Assembly: GCA_029582265.1 (NCBI GenBank)
Contig: CM055820.1
Location: forward strand, 21,055,756 to 21,119,755
DNA: 64,000 nt
Direction of reading: 5' to 3'
Source of the DNA: Zoroaster sp. YZ-2022
Lineage: Eukaryota > Echinodermata > Asteroidea > Forcipulatida > Zoroasteridae
This document shows, one piece after another, positions 35,340 through 48,901 of this stretch. A program made the translations under genes and the position numbers. The first letter of the stretch is position 1. Every line of letters starts with the position of its first letter. The notes under the pieces are model-generated. The model had not been told where the DNA came from. It made no database searches and saw nothing but the letters and a program-made list of their open reading frames with translations.

Positions 35340-36030
35340 CAATGATATATACTAGCAATGATACTGTACATATAGCAAACTTAGGGAGTCACACTGGATA
35401 CATCAACTCAAAACACTTCAACCATATGGTCTCAACATCAACACAGATATCAGATAACCCAGCTACCTTTACCTATATCATTACTATTCACCTATATATT
35501 ACTGCTTGATTTTATCAACTGCCTTGATATATATTTTACCTTTATTATGTTACCTTATCTTGTATATTATTACATTTTTCAAACTGTCTCTTATATAAGA
35601 CAATTTTAATTTAGCTATTTACACCCACACACCAACTCCTCAATTTGTATGGTGTAATAAACCCCCCTTTTGTTGTCGTATCCCTTTGTGTATTAATTTT
35701 TACCCTAGCTTTACTACAAACTGCCACCTCTACCTATTGTGTGGCTTCATAATCCCTCCTTTACCCTAGCTTTACCACAAGCTGCCACATCTACTTATTG
35801 TGGCTCAATAATCCCTCCTTTGTTCACTTCTGACACTCCTATTGGCTTTTCTAGACTGATGCTACTTTAATTGGCCACTATTTTTCCCGCCTTTTGGATC
35901 CGCCCCATGATCCTTTGCTTCCCTTTCCCTATAAATGGATGTGTTTTTTATGTTTGTACTTTGTCAAAGCCTCTGATGAAGGATCTGGTTTGGATCGAAA
36001 GCTAAGGCCACCCTCCCGATTTAATTTATA
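35339..36030 (+). mobile_element. PLE-B 3' end, second copy
   Basis: Starts with a remnant of the GIY-YIG C-terminus (ctagcaatgatac, then ttagggagtcacactggata), then a 3' region without the 27-bp minisatellite, two 60-bp units and the conserved tail, with the hammerhead-like motif at 35968-36008. It ends ccgatttaatttata at the MITE. It lacks the upstream frame. Confidence 0.75.
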
Positions 36031-36032
36031 TA

Positions 36033-36296
36033 CTACTCAAAACAATTTAGGGAACACCGGAATAATCTCAGTTAAAGCAAGATCATTTATTTCAGATAAA
36101 CACAATGTTTCACAGAATTGATGAGAAACAACTCAGTGCACAATGAAACAGATGATAAAGGATGCATGTAGTGATTACACATTTCATGACATGACTACTG
36201 AAAGAGAGAGGGGGTTGCAAATGAAAATCCCGGTTCATGGAACATTTCAAACCTATTTGATGTTAAAAATCCGGTTTCCCTAAATTGTTTTGAGTA

Positions 36297-36297
<1 letters not shown>
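36033..36297. mobile_element. Mariner/Tc1-like MITE, copy 3
   Basis: Same terminal sequences as copy 1, in inverted orientation. It is the mirror of copy 2. The right end lacks a few bases (ccggtttccctaaatt where copy 1 reads ccggtgttccctaaatt). Confidence 0.8.
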
Positions 36298-36339
<42 letters not shown>

Positions 36340-36342
<3 letters not shown>

Positions 36343-38239
36343 TAAATCGGGAGGGTGGCCTTATTAGCTTTCGATCCAATCCGGACCTTCATCATCAGAG
36401 GCTTTGACAAACTCATCCATTTATAGGGAAAAGGGAAAGCAAAGGATCATGGGGCGGGATCCAAAAAGGCGGGAAAATAGTGGCCAATTAAAGGTAAGCA
36501 TCAGTCTAGAAAAGCCAATAGGAGTGTCAGAAGTGAACAAAGGAGGGATTATTGAGCTACACAATAGGTAGAGGTGGCAGCTTATGGTGAAGCTAGGGTA
36601 AAGGAGGGATTATTGAGCTACACAATAGGTAGAGATGGCAGCTTATGGTGGAGCTAGGGTAAAGGAGGGATTATTGAGCTACACAATAGGTAGATGTGGC
36701 AGCTTATGGTGAAGCTAGGGTAAAGGAGGGATTATTGAGCTACACAATAGGTAGAGGTGGCAGCTTATGGTGAAGCTAGGGTAAAGGAGGGATTATTGAG
36801 CTACACAATAGGTAGAGGTGGCAGCTTATGGTGAAGCTAGGTAAAGGAGGGATTATTGAGCTACACACACAGGTAGAGGTGGCAGCTTGTAGTAAGGCTA
36901 GGGTAAGGAGGGATTATTGAGCTACACAATAGGTAGAGGTGGCAGCTTTAATGGTGAAGCTAGGGTAAAGGAGGGATTATTGAGCTACACAATAGGTAGA
37001 GGTGGCAGCTTATGGTGAAGCTAGGGTAAAGGAGGGATTATTGAGCTACACAATAGGTAGAGGTGGCAGCTTATGGTGAAGCTAGGGTAAAGGAGGGATT
37101 ATTGAGCTACACAATAGGTAGAGGTGGCAGCTTGTAGTAAGGCTAGGGTAAAGGAGGGATTATTGAGCTACACAATAGGTAGAGGTGGCAGCTTGTGGTA
37201 AAGCTAGGGTAAAGGAGGGATTATTGAGCTACACAATAGGTAGAGGTGGCAGCTTATGGTGAAGCTAGGGTAAAGGAGGGATTATTGAGCTACACAATAG
37301 GTAGAGGTGGCAGCTTGTAGTAAAGCTGGCATAAACATAATAATAATAATAATAATAATAATAAAGATTTTTAGCGAGCACATAGGACAATACACAAAGG
37401 GATACAACAAAAAAGGGGGTTTTACGCCTTACAAATTGAGGAGTTGATGTGTGGGTGTAAATAGCTAAATTAAAATAGTCCTATGAGAGACAGTTGGAAA
37501 AATGTAAAAGTATACAAGATAAGATAAAGCAAAAGGTTAAAGCAAATACCTGAAAATAGAACAGGTTAGGACAAAGACCTGAAAAGTAACAGGTTAAAAC
37601 AAATACCTGAATATAGAACGAAGGTTAAAACAATACCTGAAAAGAGAACAGGTTAAAACAGATACCTGAAAGGAGTACAGGTTGAAACAAATACCTGAAA
37701 AGAGGGTTAAAGCAAATACCTGAAAATAGAACAGGTTAGGACAAAGACCTGAAAAGTAACAGGTTAAACAAATACCTGAAAAGAGAACAGGTTAAAACAG
37801 ATACCTGAAAGGAGTACAGGTTGAAACAAATACCTGAAAAGAGAACAGGTTAAAGCAAATACCTGAAAAAAGAACAGGTTAAAACAAATAGCTGAAAAAA
37901 CAGTTTAAAGCAAATACCTGAAAAAGGAACAGGTTAAGACAACTACCTGAAAATAGAACAGGTTAGGATAATAACCTGAAAAAATGAAAGGTTACAACAA
38001 ATGCCTGGAAATAGGTAAAGGTAGCTGGGTATTTGGATACCTGTGTTGATATTGAGGCCATAGGGTTGAAGTGTTTTCAGTTGATGTATCCAGTGTGACT
38101 CCCTAAGTTTGCGATGTGTATCATTGCTAGTGCAGGCTTCAATTACAATGAGTTCAACATCATTAATGTTATGATCAGGGCTGTTAAAATGGATAGCCAC
38201 AGGGTATAGTTTTTTAGTTTTCACACAGGAAACATGGTT

Positions 38240-38240
<1 letters not shown>
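36340..38240 (-). mobile_element. PLE-B 3' part, right arm
   Basis: Mirror of 27893-28994. The minus strand reads [20 protein letters not shown], then [18 protein letters not shown] (about 38050-38150), the 27-bp minisatellite (37540-38005), an AAT run (37338-37365), the expanded 60-bp array and the tail with a variant hammerhead-like motif (CTGATGATGAAGG). The stop codon that ends the frame in the left arm is shifted here by a small indel (tatccaaataccc against tatcaaataaccc). Confidence 0.75.
36541..37330 (-). repeat. Minisatellite, about 60-bp unit, expanded
   Basis: About thirteen units of ggagggattattgagctaca, then caataggtagaggtggcagc and ttatggtgaagctagggtaaa. The left arm has only one partial unit at about 28755-28800, and the PLE-B copies at 34983 and 35339 have one or two. 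The expansion is specific to this copy. Confidence 0.9.
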
Positions 38241-38308
<68 letters not shown>

Positions 38309-38310
<2 letters not shown>

Positions 38311-38450
38311 TTAAATGTAGCGGTCTATCTTGAAGTAGAGTGCTCAATGCCACATAGACAGAGCGTAATATACTTGTAGTAAAACTAGTGGAACGCTGGT
38401 AGTTGTAACTCCGAGTTTCACGCGTTATGCGATCATCAGACAACTGGACA
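38309..38450 (-). mobile_element. PLE-A 3' end / pseudo-LTR fragment, right arm only
   Basis: The minus strand contains the hammerhead (38401-38445), then taccagcgttccactagttt and tactacaagtatat as at the end of 33189-34946, and then a further stretch (acgctctgtctatgtggcat) not present there. In the left arm the matching place (27750-27762) goes straight from ggtgtcca to cttgtatatata, so this fragment is missing there. Confidence 0.7.
38401..38445 (-). ncRNA. Hammerhead ribozyme of PLE-A, copy 2
   Basis: Minus strand: AGTTGT, CTGATGA, TCGCATAACGCGT, GAAAC, loop TCGGA, GTT, ACAACT. It is the same as copy 1 except one base in the stem III loop (TCGGA against TCAGA), so pairing and core are unaffected. 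The core being conserved in two copies while the neighbouring protein frame has decayed fits either recent copying or selection on the RNA. Confidence 0.8.
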
Positions 38451-38674
38451 CCAACAAAAAGCAAAAAACTACAACAACATGCTCGTATCTACACCTATGT
38501 GTCCTCCATGATTTGATCCACCGAGACGTAAACAAATACGACTGACACACGGGCTTAAATCCGGGGAAGGGGGGGGGACTCCCTCCCCCCACTTTTTGGA
38601 CTGGGGGATGGTCCATACTAGGATGGTCCATAGGATCATCCCCCCAGAATTTTCCATGTGTTGAAAAATATATA

Positions 38675-38937
38675 CTACTCAAAACAATTTAGGGAACACC
38701 GGAATAATCTCAGTTAAAGCAAGATCATTTATTTCAGATAAACACAATGTTTCACAGAATTGATGAGAAATAATTGCACAATGAAACAGATGATAAAGGA
38801 TGCATGTAGTGATTACACATTTTCATGACATGACTACTGAGTACTGAAATAGAGAGGGGGTTGCAAATGAAAATCCCGGTTCATGGAACATTTCAAACCT
38901 ATTTGAAATCCGGTGTTCCCTAAATTGTTTTGAGTAG
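38675..38937. mobile_element. Mariner/Tc1-like MITE, copy 4
   Basis: Mirror of the copy at 27264-27531, flanked by TA on both sides. It carries the full TIR CTACTCAAAACAATTTAGGG at both ends. Confidence 0.85.
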
Positions 38938-40800
38938 TATATATATAATAAAAATACACATGTAATGGCTGTGCTGTAGCCGCAAAATTCGGAATAGTTG
39001 TCGACTGCAGAACTTCAAGCTGTACCGTGCACCCAAATTTCAAAATCATCCCCCCCCCCCATTTTTCATCAGGGATTTACGCCAGTGGATCGACACATAC
39101 CTCAGCCGAAGACTTGATCAGCATGTCTTGTTCAGTCATGTCAATAGTAGTTCAGTTCCGTTCAGTTAATAAGTATATTAGAGAAACTTTATTTAAGTCA
39201 GGTTTTGACGTGCCGATCTATTCATCAGCTACATGTAAATAACCCACACCTCAGTGTACGAACAGGGCCTACAATTAAATAATTATAATAATATTATTTC
39301 CGGATTTCCCCACTATGGGCGGCCATTGGGGCAAAAAAGACAAAAACAAACAAATTTTCCTGTATATTCAAAAGCCACTAACATTTGGCAGATGATGATT
39401 TTGTTTAAAATTTATATTTTAAAGAAAATAAGTAAATAAGAAAAACAGGCTATAAATAAAGTTAACAACAGACTTATTGATCGGAAATTATTCAGTGTCA
39501 TTATTCATGGTAAAATATTTTGATTGTCCAACCCCCCTTTTTTGTTGGTTTAATTTATTATAATGAAACCAAAATGGGGGATGGAAAATCAAAATATTGT
39601 ACTGGAAAATCTCGGCTGGAGGTCGAGGGCTTAAGAAAGAGACGCTCCTTTCTGAGTAATTATGAAACCACCCCATGGTTTGAAAAGTTAGTGACATTAA
39701 AATTTAACTTTACCTCAAAGAGAAGTTACAAGGCTAGCCAAATTCAACTGATTAAGGTCAAGAATTTTCGGTAATTTGTAAATTAAAAGGTCACTAATCC
39801 CCGTTTGAAATGGCTATCTTTGTCTTAATTTCTAACTGTACGCGAACGCTGACCCATATCGATCGCGACTACCGACATAATAATACCAGACAAAAAGCAG
39901 GTAATACAAAAAGCTGGTACGCATGGGCGAGAGTATTTTGGAGTTTATGCACGCCATTATGTTAATTGCCCATGTTCGTCCTGGAAAACTTACGCACATA
40001 AATGCAGGAACACACACTCATGTTTCCTCATGCTCGAGGTTATAGGTTATGTTCCCCATGAATAGATGAACCGATACTATAACATCTGGGAAATGTTTCA
40101 ATTATAATAGAGATCAGCGCTCGCGCGGTATGGAAAAACTGTGAGTAGCCTTGCGTACGAAGTTGTGTACAAAGTCCATAGGGTCAGGTTTTGGGTGATA
40201 GGGCAGTTTTGGGGTGAAGTTGTAAGTTTTTCAGCGTATTATGACATTATGGAAACAATTTCTTTGAAATTAGTTAAATATAATAATTAAAGTAGGCCCT
40301 ATTCTATTAATGATCTAATCAATTTCCAAAAGGGAAATATCCATAATTTTGCCATAATATACTTACAAATTTCTAAATTACAACTTTTCACCAAGTTCAA
40401 GGCCTACATGGGTAAGTTTATTAGAAAACAATTCGTTAATTTAATTAATCTGCTGGTAATACCCAAAGTTGTACCTTCTCTTTAGAAGGTCTATGGAATG
40501 CAATGGTATGTAGATAGGGCCTGTTTATTTTACCAAGTACACATGCTTTTGGGCAGTTTAAATAAAATTGGGAATTCATTTAGATTTATAAGATTGAGTG
40601 TAGGCCTAATGTTTAAATTTAAAAATGTTCATGTTTTATATCCTTGACACACTTGTTGTTTTGTCAACATGAATACTGTGACTAGCCTATAGGCCTACTG
40701 AGATAATGCCCTGGCTATAGTGCTATATACGGCCCTGATCCCTCCCTCAATAATAAATATTAAAATAAAATATATATACAAACAATCTATTCGATGTATA
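38938..40800. other. Unassigned arm sequence (mirror of 25395-27263)
   Basis: Nearly identical inverse of the left-arm stretch, differing mainly by single-base indels in short homopolymers (for example ctgctttttgtctgg against ctgcttttgtctgg). No gene is supported. Confidence 0.5.
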
Positions 40801-42882
40801 GGCTTCAATCCCAAATTCTGAAACGGAAAATTAATTAAAATGTCAAAAGCCGGATATAGCCTATAGTGGTCTGATCCTTTCTCTATGGTCTGATCTACCA
40901 CGAGACGCTTGTTTACTTATATCATGCTTATATAAACGATCAACACAAACCTGCGCCGGCTCAGCCCAAGACTTGATCAGTATGTCTTGTTCAGTCATGT
41001 CAATATAGTTGTTCAGTTCCGTTCAGTTAATTAGTATATTAGAGGAACTGTATTTGAAGTCAGGTTTGACTAGTCTATTAAATAACCTAAACACCTCATC
41101 AGTGTGCTATAATAGTGTAGCGTACAGTATATATTGTATTATTACAACAACTGTTGGTTTTCCCACACATGAGAAACACAAGTTTCACCGTCGGGAAAAG
41201 CTCAAGGTTATAGGTTATAGCATAGGCCTTATTATAATAATACTATGGGTTTTTCCCATGGTGAGCAATAATTCTAGTATACGAACAGGTATAAATGCTA
41301 ACCACTAAGTTTTTGGTGATGGCCTGGTCAGTGATCAATAACACCATTATTTTTTCTGTTTGTGTAATTTTCTAACTTTGAAATATTAACCACAACTGGC
41401 ACAGTAAATCCTTGTCGAAGTGACCAAGCTGTAACGTCACTGATGATGTGCTCCTGAATATGCATAGTTATATTAGCATAAATACCAACAAGTGCCAAAG
41501 GTATCAAATCACTCACAAATTGGCAATTAAATGGCATCTAAGTATAATGTCAACATGGATGCTGAGTTGTGGATAATATTTCAAAGTTAGAAAATTACAC
41601 AAACAGAAAAAATAATGGAGACGTTTTCTGACTTAAAATTTCTCGTATTCTAAGCATGGTCCCTAATTTTGTAGATATTAACAATTTCTTACACCTTCCT
41701 CTCCTCTCAGAATTTCTCCAGCCACCCCTATCCTCCCCCCCCCCCCTCCCCCCGTGATCGAGCGATTTTGAAGGTGTTCAATTTTAGGAAATACATTTCA
41801 GCCCCCTACCATTTCATTTCTGTATTAAACGCTGAACTTTCAGTTGGTCAGTAAACAAATTAGCTTCCACACACCCCTGCAGATAATGCCTTGATTTCTC
41901 CCTTCAAAAAGAAATACATTACACAAACCTTCGCCGATTCATTGGAATGCTTCATCAGATTGTCTTGATCAGCCATATCAAAAGTAGCAGTTTTTACTTT
42001 TAGAGAAACTTTAATTGAGGAGAGGTTTTGACGTGCCGATATATACCGGTAGTCAGCTAAACAGTCAGCTAAATAAACCCACATCAGTCTACATAGGCCA
42101 ATATACACATCAGGCCAATATAGCGTATTATTGCTATTGTTAAAATATGGTTTTCCCCCACGATGAGCAATGCTCAAGGTATAGGCCTTATTGTATTGGT
42201 TTTCCCGGCCCATTTAGTGAGAAATTATTATAATCACGGAGCTCTTGGCTTGAGTTATCAAGAGACCATGGAGAAAGGGAAACTATAGTAACGGTTATTT
42301 TCTCCATGGATCATTTAGACGTACCATATACCAATAACTGTAACTGGGAATAGTTGACACTAAACATTATCACATAATTAGGGCATTAGGCCAATGGATT
42401 ATGGATATAATTGACTGTATATTTAGGATCTACTTGGATATATACATGGGTGGAATAAAAATATTGACACATGAATGGAGAAATTAGCCAGGTTGTGGGC
42501 GGGGAGTGCCATGAGCAGCCAGGGGCAGGCCTCGAACATCAAATGAGACAACGGAGGGACAAATTATTTTGGACCATCGTGCGGAACCTAAATAAAAAGT
42601 ACCTAAAACATGTGGATCAGTGAAAATGTATGCGGAATAGCTAAAAGTCAAACTGGTTCTCAGTTTCAGCACTATACTAGTTACTACTCAATAATATCAT
42701 TTTTAAATGGTGTCACCGCAAACAGTCTTTACTTATTCTTTTTCTCCATGCAAAGCTAAGTCTTACAAGAGGGCTCAAAAGGCATCTGAAAATGGTTTAC
42801 CTTCATCCTTTTTTCATTTTAGATATTTTTGGTACCAAACTGTCGATTCTGAAGACAGGCGTTATTGGTATTTTGCCTCCCA
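40801..42882. other. Composite insertion, right arm only
   Basis: The left arm reads tgtata then cactgcaaatc without a break (inverse of 25385-25405); here about 2.1 kb separates them. The content is a patchwork: two diverged copies (about 40950-41290 and 41925-42200) of a segment at 39080-39280, a 275-bp MITE (41344-41618), a word block at 42710-42757 also found at 57856-57900, and a 120-bp copy (42760-42882) of 46085-46217. No gene was recognised. Confidence 0.75.
41344..41618. mobile_element. MITE with 45-bp terminal inverted repeats
   Basis: CCATTATTTTTTCTGTTTGT, then gtaattttctaactttgaaatatta at the left, with an almost exact inverse at 41574-41618. The interior is short and has no frame of note. 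No clear target duplication. Confidence 0.75.
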
Positions 42883-43293
42883 CACTGCAAATCTTGTTGG
42901 TCAAAATTTGCCCAACATTTTTGCCCAACGTTGGTTCAAATATCAACTGTCTAAATTATTGGGCATAGCTTAACCAACAGTAGTTGGGCAATAACTTTTA
43001 TCCAATAGTTGGGTGAACACTTTGACAAAACAAGTTGGTCAAATCATTTTACCCAACGTTTGGGTGATGACAATTGACTAAGAGTTGGGCAAGTTTATTT
43101 ACTAAAATGTTGGTTAAAATTTTACCCAATAATTTAGACAGTTGATATTTGAACCAATGTTGGGCAAAGGTGTTGGGCAAAGGTTGTTACCCAACAAAAG
43201 TAGCAATTGATTATCTGTTGGTTACTCCTTTAATCCAATTGTTGGGCATAATATGACCAACAATTTGTTAATAATAATTAAACAGCTGCAAAC
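42883..43293. mobile_element. Foldback element rich in TTGGGCAA words, right-arm copy
   Basis: Mirror of 24975-25394. Starts CACTGCAAATCTTGTTGG and contains the inverted words ttggttcaaatatcaactgt and gttgatatttgaaccaa. Confidence 0.6.
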
Positions 43294-46084
43294 AACATCT
43301 TGGAGTTTGTAAATTCAATTTATTCAGCATAAATTCAACATCTAAAGAATACAATACAATACAATACAAGTAACTCTATATACAACAATCCAAAGTTTTA
43401 AATTCACAACTCATATCAGCAAGTTTCATACCCTTTAATAAATTTCTTTAAAAAAATTTAATTGATTTGTAGACTTACAATTATGGCCTTTCGCCGAGAC
43501 AAACAATTTGATATGTTTTTACAAGATTTAACAGTTCAACCCGAAAATACCTTTTTTTACCATTTTGGCTATTTTTACTCTAAAATCCAAAACTGTACAT
43601 CAGACATAGCAAAAACTATATTGTGAATCCTTATGCGAAGACAAACAAATTGATATGCTTTTCAATTGTCTTAATGTTTGACCTTTGTATGACCTTTGAA
43701 CCAATTTGTTTATAATTTTACGCATAAGGGATCATAATCAGCATTGACTAAAATCACTTCTCATACTGTGGCCCACTGTGTAGACCCCAATCATTTTTAA
43801 GGCTTTGTGAGGAGCTGGCCCGCAAGTACAAGTAGCCAATTGTGTTATTTATGTAAAGTAGACACCAATAAATAAGAATAATATCTGACGATTACCAAAA
43901 ATGCACTTTTGACCTTTCAGCCCTTTTCTCAACATTAAATAATAGAACCAGTCACAAATATATTGCACAATATATTAACACATTTGAATTCAATATTATT
44001 GCATAATAAAATAACACATTTGAATTCAATATTATATTGCATAATAAAATAACACATTGGAATTCAATCTGGCTATTGCTGGAGCAACATTTTGAGTTCA
44101 GCATAAAGACAGCGCACAGCCTGCAGATGGTATTCCCCTTGAGTGCATGGGTTATATTTCTATAAATAAATTTGTGCATTGAGTGTCTTTAGTTTAACCC
44201 TTCTTCATAATTTAAGGCATTGACACAAAATAATAATGTTGACTTTCCAAATTACTTGTACCTTTTGATGTAACTTGTCACGAATGCTGTAAAAACAAGT
44301 AATCATACCACTACTTGGAATCCTCATACACCATGAACAAATCTTACTTCATTCTCCTCACATTCTACATGCTTTGCAGCTTGGCTGGGAAATTTAAACA
44401 GCTGCAAAAGTTCAAACAATGTCAAGTTTTTTGTGCATATATTCTGATGTATTGCTATCATTCTTTCAAGTGTACATCTTTCTACTTAAAAAAAAAAAAT
44501 GTTCAAACACTTTCAAGAGAACTTTCAAAGGAAGACTTTAAAATGCTTTTTGAAATAATTAAAATTTCTTAAAGAACTTTTAAGGTGATTATGTACGAAC
44601 CATGAACAAACCTTTATTCTTCTCAAGTAATTCTCAAGCTATACAGCTTGTCTAGGAAATATCAACAGCTGCACATACAAATACATAAAAATACATGTTA
44701 GGTCATTCCATGCCATGGTTTTTGTCACGTTACACATTTAAAAATATTTTTGCTGACACCACCTCATATTTCAAAAATGATGGTGCGCTAGAACAAAAAA
44801 AGTAGAGACCTGAAATTTTCAGAATTTGCTTTTCTCATAAGTATCTTTCAGTACACCAAAGAGAAAAAATCTAAGATTTGACAGTGAACTCCATTTGTTG
44901 AGTTGGCATGGAATGACCCTGTTGCAAAGTTCAAACAATGTTGACATTTTTAAACATGTAAACACATCTTTTTACCCTTTTTTCAAGTACTTTTAAGGAA
45001 CTTTCAAGGTCTTTAAAATGCCTTGTGATTTTTTAATTAACATAACTTTTAAGGTGAGTCTGTAGGAACCATAAACAAATTTCAGTCACTTTATTCTTCA
45101 CATGATTCTTCAAGTTTTGCAGCTTGGCTGTGGGTATATGCTCTGTAAGCTCTGATGCTTGGATGCAAGATGTGTGGCTTTGGACCAGGTTGACGACATC
45201 ACACATGCTATAATATTACACATAAATAATAATTACCAAAATTGTCATGTACCACTTTAGTATAGCTCCAATGCATCCCTCCTTTGTAGAATAACAAAAT
45301 CCCTGTCCAACAAAATGGAAGAGTCCATATTTGATGCGCATGTGAGGTGGGCATCTTCTATTTTTTTTTACAGGTGAAACTATTTAAAGCCCATATGAGG
45401 GGTAAGAGAATAATAAAATATGACCGCTCCAGATGAGGAATGTCCCCCAAGGGAGTTTTACATGTACCTGTAATTTGATACCGAAGCTCAAACATAATGA
45501 AAAACCTTAGAAAAAACGATTTTTGGATTTCAGAAATTCAGGATTTTTAGGTTGCCTAAATCTTTCTTGCTGTCGTCTTTTCTTTATGTCAAAAGATTAA
45601 ACAAGTTTAAAATAAAGACAATTTCTGAAGCGTGTTTGTGTCCTATTTACCGCAGAATGTTTGTCAACAACTCACAAAAGACCGATAAACATGCCCTTTT
45701 TGAACCGCCATCACTGCCCAAAATGCATTACCGTACCGGTATCGCAGCGCGTATATACACACACCAATAGAAAGGTCATGACCTCCCCTGTCTATTTATA
45801 GCACAGGCTTGCATGCAGAGCCTGTAACTAAAGACAACTAACTACACCTCTTTTTTTTACTCCACTATGCCTTCGTTTTGAAGTTATTTGATAAAATATA
45901 TACCTTTTTGCATTATCGCAAGCGATGGCAAAGATTGCAGCGGATTATAATCTACATGGAATCCGTTGCAGATAGCTAACGATTTTACGGACCGATGTTC
46001 AGCACAAGTTTCAATGGGTGCGAAAAGTGGTGTGTACATGAATCATGCACGGCGGAATCTCGTGCCTACTTATTCTTTTGTACT
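43294..46084. other. Unassigned arm sequence (mirror of about 21380-24974)
   Basis: Carries the mirror of the 46-bp tandem repeat (about 43960-44065), the 300-bp degenerate repeat (44330-45130), the short MITE (44701-44918) and the empty site (45863-45864) of the left-arm MITE. No gene is supported. Confidence 0.5.
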
Positions 46085-46479
46085 GAGCTAAGCTAAGTCT
46101 TACAAGAGGGCTCAAAAGGCATCTGAAAATGGTTGACCTTCATCCTTTTTTCATTTTAGATATTTTTGGTACCAAACTGTCGATTCTGAAGACAGGCGTT
46201 ATTGGTATTTTGCCTCCCACTTTTACAACATTGGCCCATGCATGCAAGTCTCATAATGACAAGATACAAAATTCTGAATCCATTCTGCACCTCAATGCAA
46301 AATATCATGCTTTTACTACAAAATACACAATTCTTTGGTCCAGCATACAGGTTTCTGGGTTCTGTGGCGCGGGCGATGCCTGTTGCATTACAGAAACCGG
46401 GTCGGGATCGGGAACACTCAGCATCGTCACGATCAGACTTGCCCATTGCAGTGGTGCCTGTCTTGTTTCATGTTGTAGT

Positions 46480-46925
46480 TAGGCCGAAAAAAAGTCTCCG
46501 GTTTCTGGTCATCGGTCGGCTTCAAAATTGGGTTTTTGGGGTGTTTTTTTTGGTAATTTGTTTTTCCAACAGGGAACTTACATGATACAGGTATACGCGG
46601 CGACCAAATTTCCCCTATACAAAGATTATGGTTGATAAGAGAGGCTTCATGAATCGGGCAAACGTTTAAAACACAGCACGGCAGAATTTCAATCGATCCA
46701 GCAATTTTGGCTGCAATTGCACATCGTTTCATAGCAAAATAAATAAATAAATTGCAAAAAAATAAATAGCAAAATAGCAAAATAAATAGCAAAATAAATA
46801 AATAAATAGCAAAATAAATAGCAAAATAAATAAATAAATAGCAAAATAAATAAATAGAAAAATAAATTAATAAATAGCAAAATAAATTAATAAATAGCAA
46901 AATAAATTAATAAATAAATAATAAA
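46480..46925 (+). repeat. MITE-like repeat plus AT-rich tandem repeat, right arm
   Basis: Starts ttaggccgaaaaaaagtctc and shares the body (tttctggtc, cggtcggcttcaaaat, ccaacagggaa, ggctgcaattg) with 54510-54875. It runs into the aataaatagcaaaa tandem array at 46735-46925. The far terminal inverted repeat is not preserved here. Confidence 0.6.
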
Positions 46926-47703
46926 AATGCCGACGCGCGGGTCTGAGTTAGTTGTTCGTCAGTTACGTGTAGTCTGTTTGTTGTTTGTTCGATCATTTTG
47001 TTCATTCGGGTCACTCGTCTCCCTTTACGCTATTATTACTCATCAGTCGCATTTGTATACATTGATTTTTTATCATTTGTACATCATGTTTCATGATAAC
47101 CGGACCGTTTACGACGCCTATTTGACGCTCGACTGTATAGCATTTAGATTTTGGTTTCTGCCAGGAGATGTTAACACGAATTAAGGTTGAATGCATCATT
47201 TTGAAAGGACTCTTGAAAGCACATTGATCAAATTGTCGTTCTAATGGCTGACTATAGGGCAACATCGTTTGTGCAGTCGATGTCGGAGAAATAAAATTAC
47301 TATACCTTATACATATTTATGATCGAGAGCCGAATTCTCACTAGTCCATTCACCATCACGTGCCAGATGCTATTTTGGCTGTTTACCAAGCGCCCGCGAG
47401 TATTCACGCACAGGGTAAATACGCATGCGTAGTAGACTATCGCATATGCGTCAGTCTACTACGCATGCGCTTTACGAAGCTGTCATGGTCTACACGTATA
47501 ATCTCTCATATAAGGATACCCGGATACTTGACCGAAACTGTCATTACCAGCTTAAATTTTTCAGTTCCAATTACTCGTAAATGACTTCTTAAAATTCTGA
47601 CATTTGAAATGTTTATATTCCATGGCGTTTCTTAATCTTTATTCGGCCAAATGTATACAAAACATACATTTTATATTAAAAGCAGCAATGTAAAAAACTA
47701 AAA

Positions 47704-47973
47704 ATGATGACAAACAAAGGTAAAAAGCCCAGTAGCAGAAGTACAATAACATTAATTAGTGTTTCGGAGAGATCGATTAAGAAAAGGAAGAGGAGATACA
47801 GTGTAGTTACAGAGGAGAAATGTTGCTCAACTCTAAGCACCCCAAATCCATCAACATCCTCCAAGGGGCACTTTAAAAAAAAAAAAACTCAGCACTGTTG
47901 GAATCTGGCACTTTCACATCTTCAAATGGGGCAAAATTACCACCTCGCAAGAAGTACAGGCCATACCTGCTGA
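47704..47973 (+). CDS. Possible small basic protein, right-arm copy
   Basis: Starts MMTNKGKKPSSRSTITLISV like the left-arm copy, with RSIKKRKRRYSVVTEEKCC and then a lysine run coded by poly-A, after which the frame differs from the left copy. No family recognised, no supporting signals. Probably not a gene. Confidence 0.2.
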   Translation: MMTNKGKKPSSRSTITLISVSERSIKKRKRRYSVVTEEKCCSTLSTPNPSTSSKGHFKKKKTQHCWNLALSHLQMGQNYHLARSTGHTC

Positions 47974-48901
47974 ATATGAAAAATTAACGAAAAGATAAGG
48001 GCATGTATCCAAAAGTGCACTGATGGATTTTGGAGGATTCAGGAAGGTTCCTAGCCAGAATGCTTAGGGTGTTAGGGTTATTAAGGCTCATAGGTCGACT
48101 TCAAAATAGGTGCGGTGACATGCTTTTTGGTTGTTTTTGGTGTTGTTTTTTGCTAACTAGTGAAATACATGATACATGTATATGTGATGGGAAAACCCGT
48201 CGGATGTCGGCGAACTTGTTTTGAAGATAATGGCAAAATAGTCCCCCAATTTTTGTTGTTGACAGTGAGTTTTTGTTACCATTTTATTTGTTAATCTAAA
48301 TGATCATTCTTGAAAATATTAAATAAAAATTCCATCGTTTTATATGTAAAAAAATTGTTTTATGATGACAGATAATTAAAAAGCCATCTTTGTTTTTCGT
48401 TTCCGCCATTGTGTTTTAAGGACAGCGGCGGTTATAACTTCCCAAGAGCATAACTCAAGTTATAGACAACCTAGAATCATGAATAAAACAGTTTTGAAAA
48501 CAGCACAGTGTCCTCGTTAATTTGATGTATATAACACAAAAATTTCACCATGTGAAGGGTTTTCCCAGATCACATCACATATGTGGTTATTGGAATCAGA
48601 CTAAATTTTCTATGTATACACAAAGTATGGTTGATGAGAGAGGTCAAAAAGTTCAATAATTTAGATGATAATTTTTGAATATTGTATCTTTACAGTATTG
48701 TTGTGATATCGTTGTGCACTAACCCTTCTCTCTCTGTTTTGTATGTGCTGTTGCAGCAAAAGAGTAAAAAATAATGGAAAACACCAAAATCCATGAGAGG
48801 AATGAACTATGGTAAATGCAAAAAAAATAAGCTACATGTAAGTGGAAATTTCTGCTGTGAGACCTGTGGGCTCGTGATGACGTCTGAGACGTGGTATAGA
48901 A

